In this document: positions 36,356 through 46,010 of the stretch, one piece after another
Numbering within the stretch: the stretch's first letter is position 1
Layout of the letters: the number at the start of each line of letters is the position of its first letter
NCBI GenBank assembly: GCA_016801885.1
Contig: CM028900.1
Span: 20,106,972-20,170,971 of the forward strand
Direction of reading: 5' to 3'
DNA: 64,000 nucleotides
Origin: Toxotes chatareus
Lineage: Eukaryota; Chordata; Actinopteri; Toxotidae
The notes under the pieces: generated by a model
The model's input: the letters and a program-made list of their open reading frames with translations, nothing else
The model's database searches: none
What the model was told of the DNA's origin: nothing
Position numbers and translations under genes: made by a program

Positions 36356-38748
36356 CACTATCTGAGTGACATCTGATGATGGGCACTTGTTAGCACTGAA
36401 TAATTGTCATTAAACTACTGTTTAGAATAGGAAAAACAGAAAAAACGGCTAAGGTAAAGAAAAGAGAGTACGGTTCATTCAAAGCATCATAGTTTGACTT
36501 CTACATTCCAAGACAAGCAAATTTGACACTTTTTTTCCTGAGCTACTGTATGGTACCACCTCTGACAGGAGGAAGCCAAGTCACCAGATGTTGACCTTTT
36601 GCTTCTGTCCAATTGGTGAAACAGAGGGCGAGAGCCAAGAATGCAAATAAAGATACTGAAGCCAGTGGCACAGCACTGACATTCAATACTCTGTGGACAA
36701 CTTCACAAAGGACATGGAAAATCACATATTACGGGGATTTGTCCACAGTTATGAATAAGAATCAGAGAATGTATCTTTTTTTTTTTTTTTTTAAGTTTAG
36801 TTCAATACAACTCAATGCACCTTTTTTTTTATTCCTGTAAGGGCAACTGTATGCATCAGTTCACCTCCCAGATCAACAGATCCCAGTATACAGGAAAGAA
36901 TTACAACATGAATGTCTCTAAACAACAGTCAACAAAGATACAGAGTCCAAAGGATAATAAAGCCATGGATAAATGCATTTAAAATAAAAACTATTGTAAT
37001 AATTTCATTGTTGATATATGTAGCAGTGACTGATTTTCTGTTGTCTGTAACATTTTCTGCTCAGTATCAACCAAATGTAGTATACAAACAAAACATGTCT
37101 TCATTACAATGCCATTTGTCCTCCCTGCTGCAAGTTGAGTAGCCAAACTCCCATTTTTTTTTGCATTGACTTTTTTAAGTTGATATGAATTTCTCCTGAT
37201 TGTACAAACAATGAGCAACCATGTTGGGAAATATCTGGTTTTTTGATACACAGTAACAGGTACAAGGCTGTAAAGATAAAAATGGAATAAGTCAAGCAGA
37301 ACTTCTACATCTAAAACACATCCTGTCACAGAGACTGAAATTCTGTTGTTTGCATCACAAACCACAAGCTGAAGCTAATCATAACACTTTGTAGACACCT
37401 GATTGTATCCCTTCATGTACAGAATTTCGAATCTACAGTGCAGCATTTTATTGTCACATGCAGTAGTAATGCGTTGGATTTGCTGATTCATGCCCCTGAC
37501 TGACATCTCTGTCATAGGAATGGCTCTTGAGGTTCATTGGGTATCCTAGTATTACCACTGTAGAACCACTTGCCATTCTCTCACCTTTCAGAAACAAAGT
37601 TGAAATATTCATAACGTTTTTAAAATAATATTTTTTAGCCTATTGCCATAATACAAACTATGGTATTAGACAGGAACACTTAGGTAACAACAAGAAAAAA
37701 TCTTTCACATGCTACTGCGTATGGTGAGGGGGAAGAAAAAAATAAAAAAAAGAGGCAAAAAACCTTGCAAAATTAGAAACTTCTCCAATTTAGCAACTAC
37801 ACCAAAGCAAACATGCTGCAGAATGTGGCCAAATAATACAGTAATTCAACCAACAGCCGTGTCCTGTCGCTACATAAAGCTCTGAACAACTTAATTCCAA
37901 AACATGCAGCAACATGCAGCAAAATTACCAGGCCAGCCAACAACAGTAAGCAGATGGGAGCAGCAGGGATGAATAAGGAGCTGACAGATATTAATTATCA
38001 ACCACTGTATCTTATCCTAAAGAGTGTCCCTGACATCTCGATCAGGTGACAAGAAACTGCAACCATTCTATCCAACGCTACAGGAACAAATCCTTAACTG
38101 TCAAAGCAGAGACACTTGTTGGACGGACTTAGGATCCTTTCTAAAGGGACTAAAGTGTTTGAAGGACCGCCACTATCTGCAGGACCCAACAAAACTTCCT
38201 TTGATTCACTTCATCATTGTGTTTCAGGCTGCCAAGTGTTCCAAGCACAGGAAAACTAATCAGATTTCGTCTAGCAAACTGGATAGCACCTTGTTGGCAA
38301 ACTAATCGGGCATCTGTTGAATTTCATTGATCTTGGAAAACAACTGTTTGTTGGCAGGTAAAACAAAGAATACAATACACAGTGATACCTCCAAGTTCCC
38401 CATCTTGTCTGTATGAAAATTTTGAAAACTTAGAATATTAAGACCCTCTTTTTTTCTGAAGGATTTCATGGGTATGTGAATAAAGACTGATGTAGGACAA
38501 CTGATATTACCACAAATGCATTATAATGAGATTTTCATAGACATTGGTATTTTATATACTGTAATTTAATAACTGTTCTATGTAATTTAAGCAACAGCAA
38601 CACAATTCCAACACATCCATATCAAGTTACATGTTTAACATAGTTTAACCTAATTCCTATTAGGTTACAATTTATTTTTCAGTGCATTAGTTCTTTCAAT
38701 TTGCACGGTTCGGTAGTTAGTACTGAAACAAGCAGAGGTCTCTCTTCA
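36356..38748. other. no recognisable gene
   Basis: AT-rich unique sequence with T runs near 36777 and A-rich stretches near 37735. At 37901-37920 aacatgcagc is repeated in tandem. Minus-strand frames of 124 and 63 codons overlap at 36991-37365, and a 93-codon plus frame lies at 38024-38305. None resembles a known protein. Confidence 0.45.
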
Positions 38749-39115
38749 TTACAAAATCTCATTTCTCTTCGTTTTCTCAGTGGGAGCACCAATTAAAGCA
38801 CCTCCTGAACAATTAACAGAGTCAGTAGTAGTGTCTTGTGTTTCCTTCCTCACATTGACAGGCACTACACAGGCATTTATGACTATTTCTTTTTTTTCAC
38901 TGTCAGTTGTTTGTGCATTGATGGATCCTGATAATGGTACTGATATGATATGTCGCACGAGTCTGGAAAGCAGTGGAGTAAAACAAGAAAAAAAAGAACT
39001 TGGAGTGGAAGTGGAAGGGCACACTTTTCTCATAATAGAACAGCTGTTACTGTCTGAGGAAAAAAATAATGTAGGAGATTTCTTTGAACATTTACTTACT
39101 AAGAGCATGTATTAA
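38749..39115. other. region open on both strands, possible 3' exon on plus strand
   Basis: The plus strand is open from 38779 to the stop at 39113-39115 (about 111 codons; no ATG at its start). It is directly preceded by a textbook acceptor: ctcatttctcttcgttttctcag ends at 38779. The minus strand is open over the same interval (119 codons from an ATG at 39108). I recognise neither peptide. The plus peptide has a hydrophobic part (FMTISFFSLSVVCAL) then an acidic, Lys-rich part ending EHLLTKSMY. The minus peptide is Ser/Thr-rich. No donor or polyadenylation context confirms an exon, so either strand could be chance. Confidence 0.2.
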
Positions 39116-39270
39116 ATTGACCGCTTCCACAATCACACTACACTAGACCTGCTGCAAGCCATTAGAAGTCAGGAGGCTACTGAGGGAGTCAGAAAGGTAA
39201 AACTCTGCTGTAGTGGTGCTGAATGAACAGGCGCAATGGCTATTTGTACAAATTTCCATTGCCTTTTCTC

Positions 39271-39310
39271 ATTTTTATTTTATTATTATTATTATTTATT
39301 TATTTTTTTT
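39271..39310. repeat. (TTA)n/(TTTA)n low-complexity tract
   Basis: ttattattattattattta followed by a T run. Confidence 0.9.
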
Positions 39311-39794
39311 ATGAAATACATATTGCATGAGCACAAATGCATCACTGGTGCTGCATTTATTCTCCAAAACCACAGTGTAGTCCTTCAGTGCATATGGAAA
39401 AACAGCATTGGAAAGTTTAGTGCCTAAAAAAACATTTTGCTAATCCTTGATAAATGTCTTCCACAGTACAGATGGAGGCTTTGGTTCATTAGTTACCTGG
39501 AATCATATGGTCTGATTAGAAGTTAAACACATCTCACACACATACACACAAGTGCCGAAAACACAGTACCTGACCGTCACAGTATCACACCCTATCACAG
39601 TGATGGTGGTTGATATAAATACTAACCAGATAAGGAACACCATTTGCTTTTCTTGTATACTGCTATATGCAATATGTGTGAAAATGACAATAAAACTGAA
39701 CTTGAATTTATGACATATGTATCAATATTTTATTTATTACTCATGCATTCATGTGTAAGCAGAATTTAAATATGAATGCATGTTTAAGTTCATT

Positions 39795-40019
39795 TTTATA
39801 TAGGACTGCAATAATGATTATTTTCAATACAAATAATTATTTTCTTGTTCATCATCAGCTCAGTTGATTGCTCAGCCAGAGCCCAAAACACATTGCTTGT
39901 TTTGTCCAAACAAGAGTCCAAACTTATCAAAAATAAACTAATGAAAGTAATTAAAGGAAAAGCAGCAAATCCTCACAAATCCTCAGAAGATGGAACAAGG
40001 CAGGTTGCTTTCTGCTAGT
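39795..40019 (+). repeat. dispersed teleost repeat interrupted by the composite insertion
   Basis: aggactgcaataatgattat opens it, followed by agttgattgctcagccagag, cacattgcttgttttgtcca and aggaaaagcagcaaatcctc. These belong to a well-known teleost repeat bounded by agggctgcaactaacgatta-like text. The composite insertion begins at its right edge. If the insertion is removed, the sequence continues at 41826. Confidence 0.55.
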
Positions 40020-40041
40020 TACAGATAATTACCACATTGTA

Positions 40042-40684
40042 TGTCACGACTATGGGGAACAAGGACTAGGACCCAAACGCAAAAACCCTCAAGACAGGCA
40101 GAAAGGTGGAACTAAAAGTCTTTTAATAAACCAAAGTTCACTGGAAGAGTCCAGGGCAAGGGAACAAAACTCAAACAACCAAAAATCATCCACTTGGGAG
40201 AAAAAACACCAAGGAACAAAACTAAACAAAAATACAAAAGTCCTTTCTTGAAACAAAAGAAACCGAGGTAAGTCCATGAGGGGGAAAACGCAAGACACAG
40301 GAACATGAACAAACACAGGGGCATGGCGCAGACTCAGGCATGGAGACAGGCATGGAGACAGGCATGGAGACGGACATGGAGACGGACATGGAAACAGGCA
40401 TGGAAACAGGCATGGAAACGGACTTGGGTATGGAACACAGACGAACCAACAAGAACACAGGGGAAAAGACAAGACTTAAATACACAAGGCAATGGGCAAC
40501 AGGTGAAACCAATTAGGGCGGGGCAGACAATCACAAAAGGAGGGAAACAAGACAAAGACAGGAAGTAGAACAAGACAAGATACACAAGGGCAGGGATTTC
40601 AAAATAAAACAGGAACTATAAACAAAACTTAAACTAAACAAGAGTTCAAAAGTCCAAAAGTGTTCAGAGAACAACCCCTTTAGG
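40042..40684. mobile_element. second copy of the TG...CA element, right end missing
   Basis: Nearly identical to 35759-36351 over most of its length, in the same orientation, beginning with the same terminus (TGTCACGAC). It stops after ttcagagaacaacccctt, so the last 15 or so bases (gctagtcatgaca in the full copy) are replaced by the next repeat. The high similarity suggests recent movement or gene conversion between the copies. The 127-codon minus-strand frame across it is a minisatellite artefact. Confidence 0.8.
40336..40419. repeat. 12-bp minisatellite, 7 units
   Basis: Units are aggcatggagac (three), ggacatggagac, ggacatggaaac and aggcatggaaac (two). The copy at 36039-36074 has only three units, so unit number differs between otherwise near-identical elements. 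Confidence 0.9.
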
Positions 40685-40849
40685 GATCAGAGCTCACCTC
40701 TGAGAGCCAGCAGCTCACCTGTCTGTGTGCCTGTGTGGCTCAGGCTGCTGCTGACAGGATTTTCAGGATAAAATGATGCCTGACATTAATAAACAAATCA
40801 GTCAGACAAGCTGTGGCTAATTTACTTTATAAGCAATGTTCATGTCTTA
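40685..40849. repeat. 165-bp repeat, first copy
   Basis: From gatcagagctcacc to aatgttcatgtctta it matches 42838-42981 in the same orientation, with small insertions. The similarity starts slightly before, with tttagg. Family unknown. It is sandwiched between the TG...CA element and the LINE tail. Confidence 0.8.
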
Positions 40850-41803
40850 CCACAATCAAAATTGTCTCAAAGCGCTTTACAGAGACCCAGAGCCTGACCC
40901 CAGAGCAAGCACTTAAGGCGACAGTGGCAAGGAAAACTCCCTTTAACAGGAAGAAACCTTGAGCAGAACCTGGCTCAGATGGGGACCCCCTCCTGCCGAT
41001 GGCCGGGCTGGGTGAAAGGAGGAAAAGGAGGAAGATAGGACAGCTAGGAATGGAGGAGAGGGGAGAAAGACATGCAGCATAATACAGACAATGTGGGTCA
41101 GCATTTACATTACAGTTAGTGAACAGTTATTGGATAATGTGTGCTCAGCAGATTAGAATTATGAAACAGAGCACGGAGGCAAAAAGCTGTCATGACTGGT
41201 AATTATTTACATTACAGTTTGCAAAGAATATTAATCAAATATTTATCTGTAGCAGAACGGAACATTAAACATGTTAGAAATAGATCATTGTAAACAATAA
41301 ACAGCAGCAGGTGGGTGGAGCCAGGACCATAGGACAAGCAGCTCCAGAGCCAGAGGTACCTGCAGAAAGGTACAGAGAAAGAGAGACCAGAGAGAAACAA
41401 GCACAGGACTACGGGACAGAGAGGACACAGAGTTAATGACATGTAATAAAGGCTAATAAATTTGAGAGTGGGTCTGAGGAGAGAAAGAGAAAGAAGAAGA
41501 AGTGCGTAGTAAATCATGGGATGTCCCCAGCAGCCTAGGCCTATAGCAGCATAACTAGGGGATGATTCAGTTGCCTGAGCCAGCCCTACTAAGGGCTATA
41601 TCCTTAACTGTAACAGTGTCTATAGAGATAATTGTGACTAACTATAAGTTTAATAAATAACTAGGACTGTAACTACAACTAATTATAAGCTTTATCAAAC
41701 AAGAAGGTTTTAAGCTTCGCTTTAAAATTAGAGAGGGTGTCTGCTTCCCTAACCCAAACTGGCAGTTGGTTCCATAGGAGAGGGGCCTGATAACTAAAGG
41801 CTC
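40850..41803 (-). pseudogene. LINE (Rex1/CR1-like) 3' end on the minus strand
   Basis: Read on the minus strand, a clean frame of 41 codons (41804 down to the stop at 41679-41681) encodes RAFSYQAPLLWNQLPVWVRE, then TLSNFKAKLKTFLFDKAYN. This is the last part of the same LINE ORF2 family as at 32445-33320. The long 3' UTR follows down to 40850. It includes the landmark now reading tggcaaggaaaactcccttt on the plus strand, and ends with the familiar gtaaagcgctttgag phrase. The family's normal tataaataaaattg tail is missing and replaced by the 165-bp repeat. It is 5'-truncated at the flanking 22-bp repeat. Confidence 0.85.
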
Positions 41804-41825
41804 TACAGATAATTACCACATTGTA

Positions 41826-42837
41826 ATCTCACATGTTTTTTCTAAGAATCACAAGAAGCCAGTTTGGTCAATTAATCTACTGACTGGCACAGGTAGAACT
41901 GTATCAGACCAAAAATGTGAATGGCAAATATGTAGAATGTCTCCTAAATGCAATGTTTTCAAACTTCCCAACAGTCCGGAGTAATGCACTCAGGACAAAT
42001 GCACTGTAGCTGTAGCTTATGGGCAAGGCTGCAACCAACAGACCAATTCAATAGCTTGTGTATCCATGTGGTGGAAGACAGATGACATGGAACAACCGCT
42101 TTCTCACATCAGCTACACACAGAGGCACATATTCCACATGAATGATCATGGTCCCTCATTACATCGTGTCTAACACCAATGGGTGATTTTGTTCCTCCCA
42201 GTGCTGTGTGGAGATTCCATTACAAGAATGACAATGCCATTATACTTGAAGGTTAACGACGAACGCGGGCTATCAAAACCCCTGAATGGGACTTTCATTT
42301 ACCTGCAGAAAGTGACCCTGCACGCGTTGCACATGAAGTGAGTTCATTTGAGAAAATTTTTTTTAAAGAATCCACAATCTAAACCATGTAATTCTGAATC
42401 ATAGATGTAAAGATAAATGGGGACTCAAGAGGATCCGAATGATTCCAGACACTGCTGTTAGTGTCCAATCCAAAGGCATAGGTTTGGTTTTATCTTTGGG
42501 AAGGACAGTTTTTGTCAGGTGGTCATAATTCTACGCACACTTTTCTCATTCATGCACATTTAAACAGCCTGACTCTGCAGAAAGGTTACTGGAATTGAAC
42601 ATGTTTGCTGATTTAACAAAGTGGACTTGTATAATGTTTTTTTTTTTTTTTGTCTGATTTTAACATTATTTTATATATATTTTTAAACATTAATACAAAT
42701 CGTGACCTGATAGCTTTTCAAGAAAATATTACAAGAAAACAAAGGTATAAGACCCTGTAAGTAGTTTGCTACTCTCTTAGAACCAACTATCTACTGTGAG
42801 CCTTTTTCAGATCTTCTTTCTTTTGGTTAATTTAGGT
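41826..42837. other. no recognisable gene
   Basis: The right flank of the composite insertion continues the interrupted unique or repeat sequence. A T run lies near 42638. Segment 42240-42340 is slightly CpG-richer. No coding signal. Confidence 0.5.
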
Positions 42838-42981
42838 GATCAGAGCTCACCTGGTATCCTGCAGCTCACCTGTCTGTGTCTATGTTTTTCAGGCTGCTGC
42901 TGACACGATTTTCAGAGGTGAAGTCTGGCATTAACAAACAAGCTGTGGCTAATTAACTTTATAAATAATGTTCATGTCTTA
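42838..42981. repeat. 165-bp repeat, second (solo) copy
   Basis: Matches 40685-40849 from gatcagagctcacc to ttcatgtctta, with deletions of 4-12 bases. Here it stands alone, flanked by ttaatttagg and atgacccaca, which helps define the unit's ends. Confidence 0.8.
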
Positions 42982-45955
42982 ATGACCCACATGCAGTAAG
43001 AACTCTGCTCTTCATCCACTCATGAAGGGGAAGGGAGGCGTTAAATAGTAAATATTTCTCCAGCTAATTTCAAAGAAAACACGTTTGCAACAACAGCATG
43101 CAACTCCTGTTCCTGGGACAGGTAGTATAGGGAACTGTTGTAGCTGTCCATTGCTCTGTCCGCCAATCTAGAAAGCTCTCCACACCACCACAAACAACAC
43201 CATCAACACATCCATGGAAAGAGCAGAAACGAACTTGGCAGGTTATTGACACAGGTGTCTGTTTAATGGCCGTCACCTGTTCTGTGCTGACAATTGACAT
43301 TGCTCCTCCCTGTATTCTCACAGGTCAGTATTGTCATGGGCAAAAACCAAAGTAGCCATCGAGTAAGTTTTGGATAATAATAATTATAATTATTATTAGT
43401 TTTAGACAAATAGATGGAGCGTCTAAAAGAGATGTTTGAGTGGCACTGCAACACCCAACCCGTTATTCTATTTTTGTTCTTATCCAAAGGGATTGTTTGC
43501 AATCTCCTCAAAAGTTTACAGCTGAATTAATTTAAATTCTCTTGACCTAGATACAGTGTGGTGGTACAGTAATGTGCTTCCAAGAAGCTTTGAGAAACGA
43601 CTACAAAATATATTTTGTAGTTGGCCTTCTTCATGACACACTAGCAAAGGTGCATTCAGTCTATCTTGCAGTGGGAATTATGGCTATTTATAAAAAAACC
43701 CCAAAAAAACAAAACACACACACCTCATAATGTTTCCTAACCCTGCTTTGTTATTGTCTGAAAAGCATTCTGAAACCATAGTGGATCATTATCTTCTTCA
43801 TGTTTTCTGACAGGTAACCTTACAGAGTGAGGTAAAGCAAAGCTCTGCCAACACTTGTCACTTCTGTCTGCAAGTACAGCAAAGTATATCACTACATTGC
43901 TGTTTATTTTCATTTCATTCACTTCTTTAATTATGTATGTTTGATGCATACAAAGTTGATAAAGGCTTGGATCTCATCACGAGGAAAACCAAGCACAGCA
44001 AAGAAGGACCTGGGAGGGACCTTAACAACTTTCCCCTGCAGGAAACATAAACTCAGATACTGGGGTGGCAATGGAGCTTATAAAATGGTATATGAACAAG
44101 GTTATACCAAGTTCAGTACAGCAGGGAGTGGAAAGTGACGACAGCAACTTCCCTCCTAGGGGGATACGCTTAAAGCCTACAGGTGGAGTTGGGGCTTTTG
44201 AAATGCTAAATGACTACCAGCAGCTGTGGCAGGAGTCACAACATAGTTATACCAGTGTGGCAGCAGGCTTTACAGAAAAAAGGAGTTAGCAGAGCACTGA
44301 TGGTTTAGGTTCACTGCTATGACTGGATATATGTTGGCTGTTGTAGTAGCTGCAGTAGCTAATACCTCTAACATTTTCCTCATACAGCCCATGACAGCAG
44401 CTGGTTCTCCACTGCATTGTCACCACCTACTCCTGCAGAGCTTATCAGATAGGTATTTGCAGAAATGCTGCTCAAACCTTTCAAAACCAAAAAACATGAA
44501 TGAACAAACATCATCATCAAACATTATCTAATGATGGATCACAGATCAGTCTAACCTATTACCAACAACTATCCCAGTGGACCTGAGATCAATAATCATT
44601 ATAGGTTACATTGCAGTTTTTTAAACACCATTTTCATTTTCCTGGATATGTTATACAATCCACACTTAAATATAATTGTGCCACTCTCAAATTTAAAGCC
44701 TTGAGTACAATCCCAAACATCCCTGACACCAACACACCTGTTTTCCAACACACCTGTTTTTGTTGACATGCATAATCTCATATCATGGAGCTTTTTCATC
44801 ACTCTTTATATAACAGTCTTAATTTTACTTTCTTAATGCTAATTCCCAAGCTGACTGTCTAAAACTTGCTGTTAAATCTTTTTCTCTCCATGTTGCTAGT
44901 CTGGGTGAAATGCTTTGAAATGCTCTTATCTTTCTTGGTTGCTTTCTTTTTTTGGAATAGAGCTGGATTCTGCAAACTTGCTGTTTGTAAACTGGTATCC
45001 ACCAGTTTCCTCAGCAAATGTAATTGCATCCCCTGGAAATTTACTCAGCCACAGTTTGCCTACATCAAGCCCTTTTGATGGCTCTGTGAACTCTTTCCAC
45101 ATTCAGTTGAACTCTAACTCAACTCTGTATCATCTTGGGCATTGATAGCACGACCTACCCCTCTCTCTCTTTTCTGAGTTCTTTTTATTGTACTAATGCC
45201 ACTGTAGTTTGTCCCAATTCTTCTTTAAGATAAAGTCAAACCTGATCATAAGCTGCTCTTTCATCGCTTGCAACAGTAAAATGACTCAGGCAGCAATACC
45301 AGCCAAACAGGTACAATATATCTAGCACTGTGCTCTCCCAAACTTTAATCTCCGTGCTCAGTCTCTGGCTGCCTCTGGGCAGGCCTCTCCTCTCCATAGA
45401 GATTTTGAATCAGCACTCGTATGTTTGATGACACAAGTAGTACAGAAGTCTCTACAGGCAAACTGTGTTTATGATGGCAGCTACGGTGCAGGAAATCGTC
45501 CTTTAATTTTTAACCTTTTAATTTTATGATGCAATGCTGATTTCAAATGACCTTGCAACACATCATGCATTCATGCCCCGTTTCACTTGCTAACCTCACT
45601 GTTGTTATCCTGTGCACAAAGTGTGTTTGTAGGTGAGCTATTTCACAGACAATTTAAACCTTAAATGGTTGAGTGGAGTATTAAAATTCCAGACACACAG
45701 CTGTGCATGAAACATTACTCAGATCAACTTAAAGACCTGTCACAGGCAGAAATACTCCACACACACAAACAGAAATTCAGCAAACAGAGAGCTCAAACAC
45801 AATGTGGATACTTTTGTGAGGCCAGATTTGGAATGAACTCTGATCTGCAGTCCACCTCTATGAATGAAATTTGTTGTTACAGCAAAACACACAACACCAG
45901 GAGGGGTGTATTCAAAACACCCTGCTCCCCACAAACAACATTATACCATAAATCT
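42982..45955. other. no recognisable gene
   Basis: AT-rich unique sequence with a 22-base palindrome at 43600-43621. Short frames at 43941-44289 and 44866-45145 carry no known domain. The duplicated phrase accaacacacctgttttcca(acacacctgttttt) near 44729-44762 is a local slippage repeat. Confidence 0.5.
43600..43621. repeat. perfect 22-base palindrome
   Basis: ACTACAAAATA at 43600-43610 is followed at once by its reverse complement. There is no loop, so it is a cruciform-type sequence. It could be the centre of a small foldback element, but longer arms are not visible. Confidence 0.8.
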
Positions 45956-45960
45956 CTGAG

Positions 45961-46010
45961 AGCATGTTAGCATGCTGATGTTAGCATTTTACTCATGGCC
46001 CCACTGTGCC
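45961..46010 (-). repeat. dispersed teleost repeat fragment (gcatgttagcatgctgatgt type)
   Basis: agcatgttagcatgctgatg then ttagcattttactcatggc is the reverse of the family seen at 61280-61340 (aaatgctaacatcagcatgc). Confidence 0.55.

Larger units (their letters stand above)
40020..41825. mobile_element. composite insertion bounded by an exact 22-bp direct repeat
   Basis: Positions 40020-40041 and 41804-41825 are identical (tacagataat...cacattgta). Between them lie, from left to right, a right-truncated copy of the TG...CA element (40042-40684), a 165-bp repeat (40685-40849) and a minus-strand LINE 3' end (40850-41803). A 22-bp duplication is too long for a cut-and-paste transposase. It fits target-primed reverse transcription or repair of a staggered break. 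There is no A tail or short tandem tail at the left junction, where the LINE 3' side would be. That argues for an unusual event or for templated break repair. Confidence 0.7.

Noticed and set aside
36991..37365. 124-codon minus-strand ORF
   Set aside because: No domain or family is recognised, a second frame overlaps it, and there are no splice or promoter signals. In 64 kb a chance ORF of this size is not surprising.
40089..40585. Minus-strand ORFs of 83-127 codons with Pro/Cys/Leu or Ser/Val/Met repeats
   Set aside because: They are translations of the 12-bp minisatellite and its element. The same frames recur at 35852-36239 with fewer units, and repeat length changes would alter any product.
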